DNA from: Arthrobacter sp. AK04
Lineage (GTDB): Bacteria > Actinomycetota > Actinomycetes > Actinomycetales > Micrococcaceae
DNA: 64,000 nt
Assembly: GCF_021129155.1 (NCBI RefSeq)
Contig: NZ_JAJOMC010000009.1
Coordinates: forward strand, 1-64,000
Direction: 5' to 3'
Both the position numbers and the translations under genes were made by a program. Shown piece by piece: positions 44,379 through 52,849 of this stretch. The stretch's first letter is position 1, and every line of letters begins with the position of its first letter. The notes beneath the pieces were generated by a model, which did no database searches, was not told the DNA's origin, and worked only from the letters and a program-made list of their open reading frames with translations.

Positions 44379-45331
44379 TGGAGACTCCAGAGGCCCCAAT
44401 GCTGATGTTGGTAGCGGGCGTGCTAATGATCTTCACCGCGATCATCACTCTGTTCGTGTTCGTCCTCAAGCCGGGAGGCGCGATACCTCTCTCGCGGCGT
44501 CGGCCGGATGTCGCCGCAGCAAGCTCAAGGCTGACTGTCCTGACCGATTCTGCCGTAGGGGTAATCAACAGGCAGCTGAAGGGCAAGAACGATTTCCTTG
44601 TTAGCCGGGAAAAGCTCGAACGGGCAGGCCTCAAAACCCAGCCCGCCGACTTCCTGCTAATGATGGGCGCCGGTGCTTTGGCGGGCAGCGTCTTCGGATT
44701 CCTCTTGGGCGGACTGTTCTTCGCGGTATTGATGATTGCCGTGGTACCCGCGGGCATGCTGGCTTACCTTTCGGTTCTAACGTCGCGCCGCAAGAGCAAG
44801 TTCGATGAGCAGCTCCCGGACACGCTGCAGATGCTAACCGGAAGTATGCGGGCAGGACACAGCCTTCTGAGAGCTATTGATGCCTCGGCCCGCGAGACCG
44901 ACGCGCCTATCTCCGAGGAACTAAGCCGGATTGTCAACGAAACCAGGATTGGCAGGGATCTTGGCGAATCAATGATGGAGGTGTCTGCTCGAACCGGCAG
45001 CGAGGACTTTGCCTGGATTTCTCAGGCGATTGAGATCCATCGTGAAGTGGGCGGGGACCTTGCAGAGGTACTGGACCACGTAAACGAAACGATCCGTGAC
45101 CGAAACCAAATTCGCCGGCAAGTCAAAGCACTTAGTGCTGAAGGAAGAATGTCGGCTGGTGTACTCATGGGGCTCCCTGTGGTGGTGTTCTTAGCCCTGA
45201 TCGTAATCAACGACCAATATGCCACCACATTCACCAGCACTGTCCCAGGGTTCCTGATGCTCGGTACTGCCGCGGTCATGCTGACTGCCGGCGGCTTCTG
45301 GCTCAGCCGCTTGATCAAACCGAAGTACTAG
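44375..45331 (+). CDS. tadB: TadB-like inner-membrane platform protein 1
   Basis: A 318-residue type II secretion F-domain protein. An N-terminal helix (MLMLVAGVLMIFTAIITLFVFVLK) and a helix pair near residues 90-130 precede the F domain, with DTLQMLTGSMRAGHSLLRAI and DFAWISQAIEIHREVGGDLAEVLDHV. Two C-terminal helices follow. It forms the membrane platform with TadC. The start is either the GTG overlapping the cpaF1 stop or the adjacent ATG at 44378. Confidence 0.92.
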   Translation: MMETPEAPMLMLVAGVLMIFTAIITLFVFVLKPGGAIPLSRRRPDVAAASSRLTVLTDSAVGVINRQLKGKNDFLVSREKLERAGLKTQPADFLLMMGAGALAGSVFGFLLGGLFFAVLMIAVVPAGMLAYLSVLTSRRKSKFDEQLPDTLQMLTGSMRAGHSLLRAIDASARETDAPISEELSRIVNETRIGRDLGESMMEVSARTGSEDFAWISQAIEIHREVGGDLAEVLDHVNETIRDRNQIRRQVKALSAEGRMSAGVLMGLPVVVFLALIVINDQYATTFTSTVPGFLMLGTAAVMLTAGGFWLSRLIKPKY

Positions 45332-45341
45332 GAGGGTCGAC

Positions 45342-46214
45342 ATGTCACCCATGGCACTTGGGGCGATTCTGGCCATAATTCTGCCCATCACGTACCTGGT
45401 ATGGTCCGTCGCGGCGACTGACAGGGTTGCCTTGCGGAACATCCAAGCCAATCTTGGTCAGCGCGCAAGGAATGCGGCGCCGCAGAACCTCGCGGCAGAG
45501 TTCGGCGCCATTGCACGCAAAGTAACGCCAGGAGGCTACGTTGCCTGGCTGGACAAGCAGCTGGCGGCCGTTGGCCGACCAAAAGATTGGCCCCTGGAGC
45601 GGCTACTGATTGTGAAGCCAATGCTGGCGCTCGGCACCGGCATTCTTGGGCTCCTAAACTTCCTCGCCTCACCGGCGCCCGCACGCTTTGCCGTTCTTGT
45701 CGCCGCACTGGCATTCGGGTACTTCGCACCGGACCTGCTGGTACGCACCAATGCGGAGAAGCGGAGGGCCAAAATTCGCCAGGAGCTGCCGAATACCTTG
45801 GACCAGATGCTGATCTCGGTGCAGGCTGGCCTGGGATTTGAGGCCGCGATGGCCCGTACCGCGCAAAATGGCAGCGGACCGCTGGCAGATGAGATGACCC
45901 GCACTCTGCAGGATATGCAGGTGGGACGCTCCCGCAAGGAGGCCTACCTGGCAATGTCTGATCGCGTCGACGTACCCGACCTCCGTTCCTTTATCCGGGC
46001 CATTGTCCAAGCCGATGCGTACGGCATTGCCATCGCAAAGGTCCTGAAGGTTCAAGCCTACGAGATGAGGCTCAAGCGCCGGCAGCGGGCCGAGGAACAC
46101 GCGATGAAGATTCCAGTGAAGATCCTCTTTCCTCTTATCTTCTTTATTTTTCCGACCCTCTTCATCATCCTGCTGGGGCCGGCCGTCATGAACATCGTCG
46201 CTGCCTTTTCCTAG
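45342..46214 (+). CDS. tadC: TadC-like inner-membrane platform protein 1
   Basis: A 290-residue type II secretion F-domain protein, partner of TadB. The F domain shows ELPNTLDQMLISVQAGLGFEAAMAR, TLQDMQVGRSRKEAYLAM and LRSFIRAIVQADAYGIAIAKVLKVQA. The C-terminal helix is KILFPLIFFIFPTLFIILLGPA. AGGAGGG precedes the ATG. The second pilin gene follows 8 nt after the stop. Confidence 0.92.
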   Translation: MSPMALGAILAIILPITYLVWSVAATDRVALRNIQANLGQRARNAAPQNLAAEFGAIARKVTPGGYVAWLDKQLAAVGRPKDWPLERLLIVKPMLALGTGILGLLNFLASPAPARFAVLVAALAFGYFAPDLLVRTNAEKRRAKIRQELPNTLDQMLISVQAGLGFEAAMARTAQNGSGPLADEMTRTLQDMQVGRSRKEAYLAMSDRVDVPDLRSFIRAIVQADAYGIAIAKVLKVQAYEMRLKRRQRAEEHAMKIPVKILFPLIFFIFPTLFIILLGPAVMNIVAAFS

Positions 46215-46222
46215 GAGGAATT

Positions 46223-46435
46223 ATGAATCGTCTGACTATGATCATGCTCCACGTATCCGCGTTGTTCACCCGCCTGCGCGACCAGGAACGCGGCGCCACT
46301 GCCACGGAGTACAGCATCCTCACTGGGTTCATAGCCATGGTGATTGTCGCCGGTGTGGGCCTGTTGGGGACCTCACTCAATTTGTTTTTCGGTTTCCTCA
46401 CCACTGGCGTGAAGACTGCTCTAGGAATCCCGTAG
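46223..46435 (+). CDS. flp: Flp-family pilin 2
   Basis: A 70-residue prepilin: leader ending QERG, cleavage before ATATEYSILTGFIAMVIVAGVGLLG with Glu+5 and Tyr+6. The tail LFFGFLTTGVKTALGIP is more hydrophobic than in pilin 1. AGGAGGAA lies directly upstream, and the gene is coupled to tadC1 (8-nt gap), so it ends the locus-1 operon. Its position at the end, rather than the head, of the operon suggests a minor pilin or lower expression. A strong hairpin follows. Confidence 0.9.
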   Translation: MNRLTMIMLHVSALFTRLRDQERGATATEYSILTGFIAMVIVAGVGLLGTSLNLFFGFLTTGVKTALGIP

Positions 46436-46472
46436 TCTCCCCGCCACAGCGCCGCCAGGCGCCCCACATACC

Positions 46473-46505
46473 GGACCCCCTCGGCACCCAGAACCGAGGG
46501 GGTCC
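46473..46505 (+). terminator. Terminator at the end of Tad locus 1
   Basis: GGACCCCCTCGG (46473-46484) and CCGAGGGGGTCC (46494-46505) form a perfect 12-bp stem with a 9-nt loop, 38 nt after pilin 2. The following GCTTGTGTTC is only weakly T-rich. The 190 bp to pilin 3 show no other gene, and probably hold the locus-2 promoter. Confidence 0.8.
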
Positions 46506-46696
46506 GCTTGTGTGTTCACGGACTTGCGAAATCCAGCGTTAACGCAGCGAGGACCCATCAAAAGCGCAGGAGAAATACAGCGCGTAAAGCCTTTGCGCAG
46601 GATGCTCCAAGATCCGGGTTTGAAGGCAAATCTGCTTGCTAACTTCGTTTCAGTGCTGGTGCAGGGCCAGCCATCCGTCTCGCTCAGGAGTACAGA

Positions 46697-46903
46697 ATGC
46701 TTTCTCTTTACACCAACCTCATGATCCGCCTCCGCAACGAAGAGAAGGGCGCGACTGCTGTTGAATACGGCATCATGGTCGCCCTCATCGCCGTCGTCAT
46801 CATCGCCGCTGTTAGCACGCTCGGTGGAACCCTTAACGACATGTTCACGACTGTAGAAACCAAGATCCCAGCCCCCACCACGGCTGCCACCACCGGACCG
46901 TAG
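46697..46903 (+). CDS. flp: Flp-family pilin 3 (head of Tad locus 2)
   Basis: A 68-residue prepilin: leader ending EEKG, cleavage before ATAVEYGIMVALIAVVIIAAVSTLGG with Glu+5 and Tyr+6. The tail DMFTTVETKIPAPTTAATTGP is Thr/Pro/Ala-rich, unlike pilins 1 and 2, and could be glycosylated. AGGAG lies about 7 nt before the ATG. It heads the second tad locus, 100 nt from tadE2. Confidence 0.92.
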   Translation: MLSLYTNLMIRLRNEEKGATAVEYGIMVALIAVVIIAAVSTLGGTLNDMFTTVETKIPAPTTAATTGP

Positions 46904-46922
46904 TTCATCGATTAGCCAGTCT

Positions 46923-46946
46923 GGTTCCGGCCCCCATATAGGAACC
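46923..46946 (+). promoter_or_regulatory. Intercistronic hairpin between pilin 3 and tadE2
   Basis: GGTTCC (46923-46928) and GGAACC (46941-46946) form a 6-bp stem with a 12-nt loop, 20 nt after the pilin stop. Such a stem could stabilise the pilin mRNA or reduce read-through into the assembly genes; this role is an inference. Confidence 0.4.
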
Positions 46947-47003
46947 GCACCGCCTCAAAGAAGCAGGCACAGAACACGAGTCATCCAAGAGGAGGTGCAG
47001 CAG

Positions 47004-47378
47004 GTGTCACACGATTCGGAACGCGGTGCAGCCGCCGTCGAATTCGCCATCCTGCTGCCCCTCCTCTTGATGCTTGTCCTGGGCACCATCGAATTCGGCC
47101 GGGCCTACAACGCCCAAATCACCCTCACCAACGCAGCGCGCGACGGCGTCCGGGTGATGGCCATCGGCAACGATCCAACCGGTGCAAAGACAGCCGCCCA
47201 GAACGCCGCAGCCTCCGTCAGCACCACCATCCCCGCCACCGACATCACGCTCAGCACCAACGCGTGCAGCACAGGCGCCCAGGTGACCCTCACCATCAAG
47301 TACAACCTGTCCACCATCACCGGCATTGCAGGCCCCTTCCCCATGACAGGCAAGGGGGTCATGCTGTGCGGCGGCTGA
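47004..47378 (+). CDS. tadE: TadE-like pilus assembly protein 2
   Basis: A 124-residue TadE protein: DSERGAAAVEFAILLPLLLMLVLGTIEFGRAYNAQITLTNAARDGVRVMA, and the ending MLCGG as in copy 1. The GTG at 47004 was chosen because the ribosome binding site AGAGGAGG (46988-46995) is 8 nt upstream; the earlier in-frame GTG at 46995 overlaps that site. The stop overlaps tadG2 by 13 nt, the same overlap as in locus 1. Confidence 0.9.
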   Translation: MSHDSERGAAAVEFAILLPLLLMLVLGTIEFGRAYNAQITLTNAARDGVRVMAIGNDPTGAKTAAQNAAASVSTTIPATDITLSTNACSTGAQVTLTIKYNLSTITGIAGPFPMTGKGVMLCGG

Positions 47379-48406
47379 CCACGGACAAAGCACCAAACGA
47401 GAAAGGCGCCATCAGCGTCATCGTCGCCATCCTCCTGGTGACCCTCCTCGGGTTCGTAGCGATCGCCGTCGACGTCGGGGTGATCTACTCGGAACGCGCG
47501 CAACTGCAGAACGGCGCGGACGCCTCCGCCATCGCGATGGCGCAGAAGTGCGCACGGAATGCAGCGGATCCGGTGTGTTCCACGACGTCCACCCTCGCGG
47601 CGAGCCTCGCCGACCAGAACGCCCTGGACGGCATGAGCAAGGTGCACACCATCGAGCTCGACAAAACCGCACGGAAAGTCAGTGTCACCACCTCCGCGAA
47701 AGAGGCCGGCGGCACGGACAACTCCGTCTCCCTTTTCTTCGCGGACGTCCTCGGCGTTCCCACCAAAGAAGTGGGTGCCCGCGGATCGGCCATCTGGGGC
47801 AGCCCCCAGGCCGGCCGTACAGCGTTCCCCCTGGCGTTTTCCATCTGCCAGGTCAAGGACAAAATCGGCTCGGGGCTCCAACTCCTCCAGGAACACGGAA
47901 AGAACGCCAACGCCGACTGCAACTACGGCCCGTCCGGGGCCGCAGTGCAGGGCGGTTTCGGCTGGCTGGTCCAGGACGCCGGAGCGTGCGGCGGCACCAT
48001 CGACCTCGCCGTCAGCGAAGGCGGCAGCGACCCCGGCAACAACGCCCCCGGCAACTGCTCCACCGAACTGAACCGCTGGGCCAGCGACATCACCGCCGGC
48101 CGCGACGTCATCGTCCTCCTCCCGGTGTTCAACAAAGTCACCGGAACCGGCGCCGGCGCCGTCTACGGGCTTGTCTCCTTCGCGGCTTTCAAGGTCACCG
48201 GCTGGAAGTTCAGCGGAGACTCGTCCCTCCCCTACACCTTCCAAAACAGGGCGTCGACGACGACGGGCGTCACCTCCGCCACGGAATGCCGCGGCGAGTG
48301 CCGCGGCGTCATCGGCAGCTTCGTCAAATACGTTTCCCTCGCCGACGGCTACACCCTCGGGCCCGTTGACGAATACGGCGCCGTCATCGCCCGCCCCACC
48401 CTCTAG
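47366..48406 (+). CDS. TadG-like pilus assembly protein 2
   Basis: A 346-residue TadG-type protein: EKGAISVIVAILLVTLLGFVAIAVDVGVIYSERAQLQNGADASAIAMAQ is the membrane helix and conserved N-terminal domain. The extracytoplasmic part carries several cysteines, including SICQVKDK, DANCNYGPSG-like and TECRGECRGVIG segments, and parallels copy 1 (GFGWLVQDAGACGGTI versus GFAWLARDPGKCQATV). The GTG start inside tadE2 was chosen; the open frame further upstream is a shadow of tadE2. Confidence 0.86.
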   Translation: MRRLTTDKAPNEKGAISVIVAILLVTLLGFVAIAVDVGVIYSERAQLQNGADASAIAMAQKCARNAADPVCSTTSTLAASLADQNALDGMSKVHTIELDKTARKVSVTTSAKEAGGTDNSVSLFFADVLGVPTKEVGARGSAIWGSPQAGRTAFPLAFSICQVKDKIGSGLQLLQEHGKNANADCNYGPSGAAVQGGFGWLVQDAGACGGTIDLAVSEGGSDPGNNAPGNCSTELNRWASDITAGRDVIVLLPVFNKVTGTGAGAVYGLVSFAAFKVTGWKFSGDSSLPYTFQNRASTTTGVTSATECRGECRGVIGSFVKYVSLADGYTLGPVDEYGAVIARPTL

Positions 48407-48435
48407 CCACCACCCCAGATATTCAGGAGCTGAAA

Positions 48436-49173
48436 GTGAAGTCTCGCCTGCTCGCCGGAACGGCCGCGGTTGCCCTGGCGCTCGTGGGAGCCCTCCTCAT
48501 CATCTTCTACGCCAACGGCGCGGACCAGCGGGCCCTCGCCTCCACCGAACCCGTGGACGTCCTGGTGGTCAAGACCGCCATACCCGCAGGCACTCCGGTC
48601 AACGACATGGCTGCCTCCCTGGTTGTCGAGAAGGTCCCGGCAGCAGGCAAGTCAGACAGCGCCCTCAGCACCCTTGAAGGCAAGGCCAACACCGTCAGCG
48701 CCGTGGATCTCGTCCCCGGCGAGCAGCTTTTGGAGGAGCGCCTCGTGGCGCCCGCCGATGTCAAGGAACAGGGCGCCGTCGAGGTTCCCGCCGGCCTCCA
48801 GGAAGTTTCCTTCCAGCTGGAGCCGCAGCGGGTCGTCGGCGGCCGGGTCAATGTCGGAGACCACGTTGGCATCTCGTTGAACTTCGAAAACGGCGCCTAC
48901 AAGGCTAGAGCAGAGGACGCCACCACCCAGCTCACCCTCCGCAAGGTTCTCGTCACCGGAGTCCAAGGGGCTGCGAGCGCCGAGACCGCCGAGGGCGAAG
49001 AGAACACTGCTCTCCCCGAAGGATCCCTCATGCTGACCGTGGCCGTCAGCGACGTTGACGCCAGCAAGATCATCTTCACGTCAATCAACGGCAGCCTGTG
49101 GCTCACCAAGGAACCCCTCGACGCCCAGGACAACGGACCCCGGATCGAACGCAAGGAAGTGGTCTACAAGTGA
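48436..49173 (+). CDS. cpaB: Flp pilus assembly protein CpaB/RcpC 2
   Basis: A 245-residue paralogue of the locus-1 CpaB. The N-terminal helix is LLAGTAAVALALVGALLIIFYANG; the SAF domain has DVLVVKTAIPAGTPVNDMAASLVVEKVP and LVPGEQLLEERLV; RVVGGRVNVGDHVGISLNF follows. It lacks the Gln/Ala-rich insertion seen in copy 1. GTG start; the stop overlaps cpaE2 (GTGA). Confidence 0.9.
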   Translation: MKSRLLAGTAAVALALVGALLIIFYANGADQRALASTEPVDVLVVKTAIPAGTPVNDMAASLVVEKVPAAGKSDSALSTLEGKANTVSAVDLVPGEQLLEERLVAPADVKEQGAVEVPAGLQEVSFQLEPQRVVGGRVNVGDHVGISLNFENGAYKARAEDATTQLTLRKVLVTGVQGAASAETAEGEENTALPEGSLMLTVAVSDVDASKIIFTSINGSLWLTKEPLDAQDNGPRIERKEVVYK

Positions 49174-50366
49174 GCCGGTTCGTCCTCCTCTCGCCCAGCG
49201 GCGAGTTCGACCAGAAGCTGCGCGCCGCCGTCGCCCACGGCCTGCGCGGCTCCGTGCAGACCATCGCCTCGGACATCCTCCCCGCGGGCCCCGCGGAACT
49301 GTTCGCCCTCCTCAACCAGGAGCAGCCCGAAGTCCTTATCATCGGCCCGGACGTCCCCTACGAGGAGGCGCTGCGGTTCGCCAAGGTCTTCGACGTCCAG
49401 CTCCCGGGCCTCAGCCTGGTGCTGGTCAGCGACATCGAGCCGTCCTTCCTGGTCCACGCCATGCGCGCCGGTATCCGGGACATCCTCAGCCCGCAGGCCG
49501 ACGCCGCCGAGATCCGCGTGCTGCTGGAGCGTGCCTGCCAGTCCTTCGCCACCCGCCACCGGAGCCCCGAGACGCAGGCGGCGGATAACGGCGGAAAGGG
49601 CCTGGTGATCGGCGTCTTCTCACCCAAGGGCGGCGTCGGCAAGACCACCTTGGCAACCAATATCGCCATCGGCCTCGGCCAGATCGCGCCCATGAGCGTG
49701 GTCATCGTGGACCTTGACCTGCAGTTCGGCGACGTAGCCTCCGGCCTGTACCTCAACCCGGAGCACACCGTCACGGACGCCGTCACGCCCGCGGCTGCCC
49801 AGGACTCACTGGTCCTCAAGGCATTCCTCACGGTCCACCCGGCCGGGATCTACGCACTGTGCGCCCCGCCGAACCCGGTGGACGCGGACCACATCACGCC
49901 GGACCAGATCACCCATCTGCTGGAACAGCTGTCCCAGGAATTCCAGTACGTGGTCCTGGACACCGCCCCCGGCATGCCCGAAATCGGCCTCGCCGCCATG
50001 GAGCAGTGCACCGACGTTGTCTGGGTCAGCGCCATGGACATCCCCAGCCTCCGCGGCCTCCGCTCAGGCCTGGAGGTGCTCCGCCAGCTGGAGATCATGC
50101 CCGAATCCCGGCACGTGGTCCTGAACATGGCCGACGCCAAGGCCGGCCTAAACGTCCGCGACGTCGAATCCACCATCGGCGCCCCGGTGGACGTCAGCGT
50201 TCCCCGGTCCCGCGCCGTGGCCCTGTCCACCAACCGTGGCATCCCCGTCCTCCAGGAATCCAAAAAGGACCCGGCCGTCAAGAGCCTCCGCCAGCTGGTG
50301 GAGCGGTTCAACCCGGCGTGGCGTACCCAGACCCAGCGGAAACTGCACCGAAGGGTGGTCATCTGA
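49170..50366 (+). CDS. cpaE: CpaE/TadZ-like localisation ATPase 2
   Basis: A 398-residue paralogue of the locus-1 ATPase. It begins MSRFVLLSPSGEFDQKLRAA; the receiver-like domain again lacks the phospho-acceptor Asp (VLIIGPDVP, with Gly at that position). The deviant Walker A is SPKGGVGKTT, and VVIVDLDLQFGDVA and LDTAPGMPEIGL follow. The GTG overlaps the cpaB2 stop. The strong identity between the two loci over the ATPase core indicates an ancestral duplication or a related second acquisition. Confidence 0.92.
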   Translation: MSRFVLLSPSGEFDQKLRAAVAHGLRGSVQTIASDILPAGPAELFALLNQEQPEVLIIGPDVPYEEALRFAKVFDVQLPGLSLVLVSDIEPSFLVHAMRAGIRDILSPQADAAEIRVLLERACQSFATRHRSPETQAADNGGKGLVIGVFSPKGGVGKTTLATNIAIGLGQIAPMSVVIVDLDLQFGDVASGLYLNPEHTVTDAVTPAAAQDSLVLKAFLTVHPAGIYALCAPPNPVDADHITPDQITHLLEQLSQEFQYVVLDTAPGMPEIGLAAMEQCTDVVWVSAMDIPSLRGLRSGLEVLRQLEIMPESRHVVLNMADAKAGLNVRDVESTIGAPVDVSVPRSRAVALSTNRGIPVLQESKKDPAVKSLRQLVERFNPAWRTQTQRKLHRRVVI

Positions 50367-51901
50367 TGAAACTCTCCGAACGGATCAGCGCGGTCCAGGA
50401 CCGCAACCAGTCCGCCGGCAGCAGCGTTGCCGTGCTCGAACCCCCGCGTCCCGCGGCCGCCCCGGCCAGGACCCGGGAGGGCGAGCCGCGGCACCTTCCC
50501 GCCGCTCCCGCCGTCGTCATTCCAACGTCCGACGCCGGTGCCTCCCCAGTGCCGTCAGCTCCCTCAGTGCCCAAGGCGCAGTCCGTGGACGTCTTTGCTG
50601 CCATGAAGCACCGTGCGGCCACGGCGCTTTTCGAGCGGATGGGCGCGCGCTTCAACGACGCGACGGCCACCGAGCAGGAGCTGCGGAGCACGGCCAAGGA
50701 GGAGCTGACGCGGATCATCGACGCCGAGCAGGTTCCGCTGACTCCTGAGGAGCGGACCCGGCTTGTCCAGGACATTTCCGACGACGTCCTGGGCTTCGGC
50801 CCCCTCCAGCGACTGCTGGACGATCCCGCCGTCACCGAAATCATGGTCAACCGGATGGACCAGATCTATGTGGAACGCAAGGGCAAACTGACGCTGACCG
50901 AGTCCCGCTTCAGCTCCGAGGAACACCTGCGGAAGGTCATCGAACGGATTGTGTCCAAGGTGGGCCGCCGCATTGACGAGTCCTCCCCGCTGGTGGACGC
51001 CCGCCTCGAGGACGGCTCCCGTGTCAACGCCGTGATCCCGCCGCTGGCCGTGGGCGGATCCTCGCTGACCATCCGTAAATTCAGCAAGGTCCCGCTGACC
51101 GTCCGCAACCTCATCGATTTCGGCACGCTCACGCCCGAAATGGCCGAGCTGCTCAACGCCTGCGTTAAAGCGAAGCTGAACATCATCGTCTCCGGCGGTA
51201 CCGGCACCGGCAAGACCACCCTCCTGAACGTCCTGTCCTCCTTCCTGCCCGCGGACGAACGGATCGTCACCATCGAGGACGCCGTGGAGCTCCAGATCCA
51301 GCAGCAGCACGTGGTCCGGCTCGAAAGCCGCCCGCCGAACACCGAGGGCAAGGGCGAGGTGACCATCCGCGAACTGCTCCGGAACTCGCTGCGTATGCGC
51401 CCGGACCGGATCGTGGTGGGCGAGGTCCGCGGCGGGGAATCACTGGACATGCTCCAGGCCATGAACACCGGCCACGACGGCTCCCTTTCAACGGTCCACT
51501 CCAACTCCCCCCGGGACGCGGTGGCCAGGCTGGAAACCCTGGTGCTGATGGCCGGCATGGACCTGCCGCTGCGCGCCATCCGCGAACAGATCGCCTCCGC
51601 CGTCAACCTCATTGTGCAGATCTCCCGGCTCCGTGACGGCTCCCGCCGCATCACCCACGTCACCGAAGTCCAGGGGATGGAAGGGGACATCGTGACCCTC
51701 CAGGACGCCTTCGTCTTTGACTACTCCGCCGGAGTGGACGCGCAGGGCCGCTTCCTGGGCAAACCCGTGGCCACCGGAATCCGGCCCCGGTTCATCGACC
51801 GGTTCGAAGACCTGGGCATCCACGTCTCCCCCGGCGTTTTCGCCGGACCCCAGGCGGCGGCGGGCCAACCCACCGCCGGCCAGAACCACGGCGGACGGTG
51901 A
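50366..51901 (+). CDS. cpaF: CpaF/TadA secretion ATPase 2
   Basis: A 511-residue secretion ATPase. A variable, Pro/Ala-rich N-terminal 75 residues precede [21 protein letters not shown], Walker [33 protein letters not shown] and [23 protein letters not shown] start overlaps the cpaE2 stop by one base (TGATG), and the stop overlaps tadB2 (GTGA). It is about 26 residues longer than copy 1, mostly in the N-terminal linker and C-terminal tail. Confidence 0.95.
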   Translation: MKLSERISAVQDRNQSAGSSVAVLEPPRPAAAPARTREGEPRHLPAAPAVVIPTSDAGASPVPSAPSVPKAQSVDVFAAMKHRAATALFERMGARFNDATATEQELRSTAKEELTRIIDAEQVPLTPEERTRLVQDISDDVLGFGPLQRLLDDPAVTEIMVNRMDQIYVERKGKLTLTESRFSSEEHLRKVIERIVSKVGRRIDESSPLVDARLEDGSRVNAVIPPLAVGGSSLTIRKFSKVPLTVRNLIDFGTLTPEMAELLNACVKAKLNIIVSGGTGTGKTTLLNVLSSFLPADERIVTIEDAVELQIQQQHVVRLESRPPNTEGKGEVTIRELLRNSLRMRPDRIVVGEVRGGESLDMLQAMNTGHDGSLSTVHSNSPRDAVARLETLVLMAGMDLPLRAIREQIASAVNLIVQISRLRDGSRRITHVTEVQGMEGDIVTLQDAFVFDYSAGVDAQGRFLGKPVATGIRPRFIDRFEDLGIHVSPGVFAGPQAAAGQPTAGQNHGGR

Positions 51902-52842
51902 CGGCCGCCATGATCCTTGCTGCCGGAACCGCCATCCTGCTGATAGCCGTAGCCCTGTTCGGTGCCGCTATCCTTCTGCCCAGCGCGCCGGACGTGCCGC
52001 TGGACCGCCGTCGTCCTTTTGATCCCGATCCTCAGTCCTCCCTGACGCGCGTGGCGCTCTCCGCCGTCCGCTCCTTCGAGCGGCTCCTTGCCGGCCGGAG
52101 CATCTCCCTCTTTGCCCGGCCCGAGCTCGAGAATGCCGGGCTCCGGCTCAGCCAGGCCGAATTCTTCCTGCTGGTGGGAATCGGCGCCGGCGTGGGGATG
52201 CTGGTAGGCACGGTCACGGTCGGCCCTTTGGTAGGGCTGCTCCTGGCACTGCTGGCGCCCTTCATCGGAAAACTCATCCTGGGATTCCTGGCCGGTAACC
52301 GGCGGACCACCTTCGACAGCCAGCTGGGAGACACCCTCCAGCTCCTCTCCGGCGGCCTCCGTGCCGGGCACAGCATCCTGCGCGCCATCGACGCTGCGGC
52401 AGCGGAGTCTCAGAAGCCGACGTCGGAGGAGATGCGACGCGTGATCACGGAGACCAGCCTGGGCCGCGACCTGCTGGCCGCCCTCAACGACACCGCCGAC
52501 CGGATGAAGAACGAGGATTTCATCTGGATCTCGCAGGCCATCCAGATCAACCGCGAGGTGGGCGGCAACCTGGCCGATGTCCTGGACCAGGTCAACGAAA
52601 CCATCCGCGAGCGCGCCGAAATCAAAGGCCACATCAAGGCCCTGGCCGCCGAAGGCAAGTTCTCCGCCTACATCCTCATCGCCATGCCGTTCGGAATCGT
52701 GGCCATGCTGCTCGCCGTCAGTCCCAACTACATGAACTCCATGTTCACCCATCCCCTGGGCTGGGCCATGATCGGGGCCTCGTTTGTCCTCATGACCATC
52801 GGCGCCCTGTGGATGCGCAAGATCATCGACCTGAAGTTCTGA
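51898..52842 (+). CDS. tadB: TadB-like inner-membrane platform protein 2
   Basis: A 314-residue F-domain membrane protein, paralogue of the locus-1 TadB. N-terminal helix ILAAGTAILLIAVALFGAAILL; F-domain segments DTLQLLSGGLRAGHSILRAID and DFIWISQAIQINREVGGNLADVLDQVNETI; two C-terminal helices (YILIAMPFGIVAMLLAV and WAMIGASFVLMTIGALWM). GTG start in the cpaF2 stop. Confidence 0.92.
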   Translation: MTAAMILAAGTAILLIAVALFGAAILLPSAPDVPLDRRRPFDPDPQSSLTRVALSAVRSFERLLAGRSISLFARPELENAGLRLSQAEFFLLVGIGAGVGMLVGTVTVGPLVGLLLALLAPFIGKLILGFLAGNRRTTFDSQLGDTLQLLSGGLRAGHSILRAIDAAAAESQKPTSEEMRRVITETSLGRDLLAALNDTADRMKNEDFIWISQAIQINREVGGNLADVLDQVNETIRERAEIKGHIKALAAEGKFSAYILIAMPFGIVAMLLAVSPNYMNSMFTHPLGWAMIGASFVLMTIGALWMRKIIDLKF

Positions 52843-52849
52843 GGAACCC

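Noticed and set aside
46512..46724. A 70-codon frame between the Tad locus-1 terminator and pilin 3
   Set aside because: Overlaps the pilin 3 start in another frame, has no family features, and covers the expected locus-2 promoter and leader.
47105..48244. Open frame (379 codons) on the minus strand opposite tadE2/tadG2
   Set aside because: Antisense shadow; the plus-strand genes form a coupled Tad operon with matching paralogues in locus 1.
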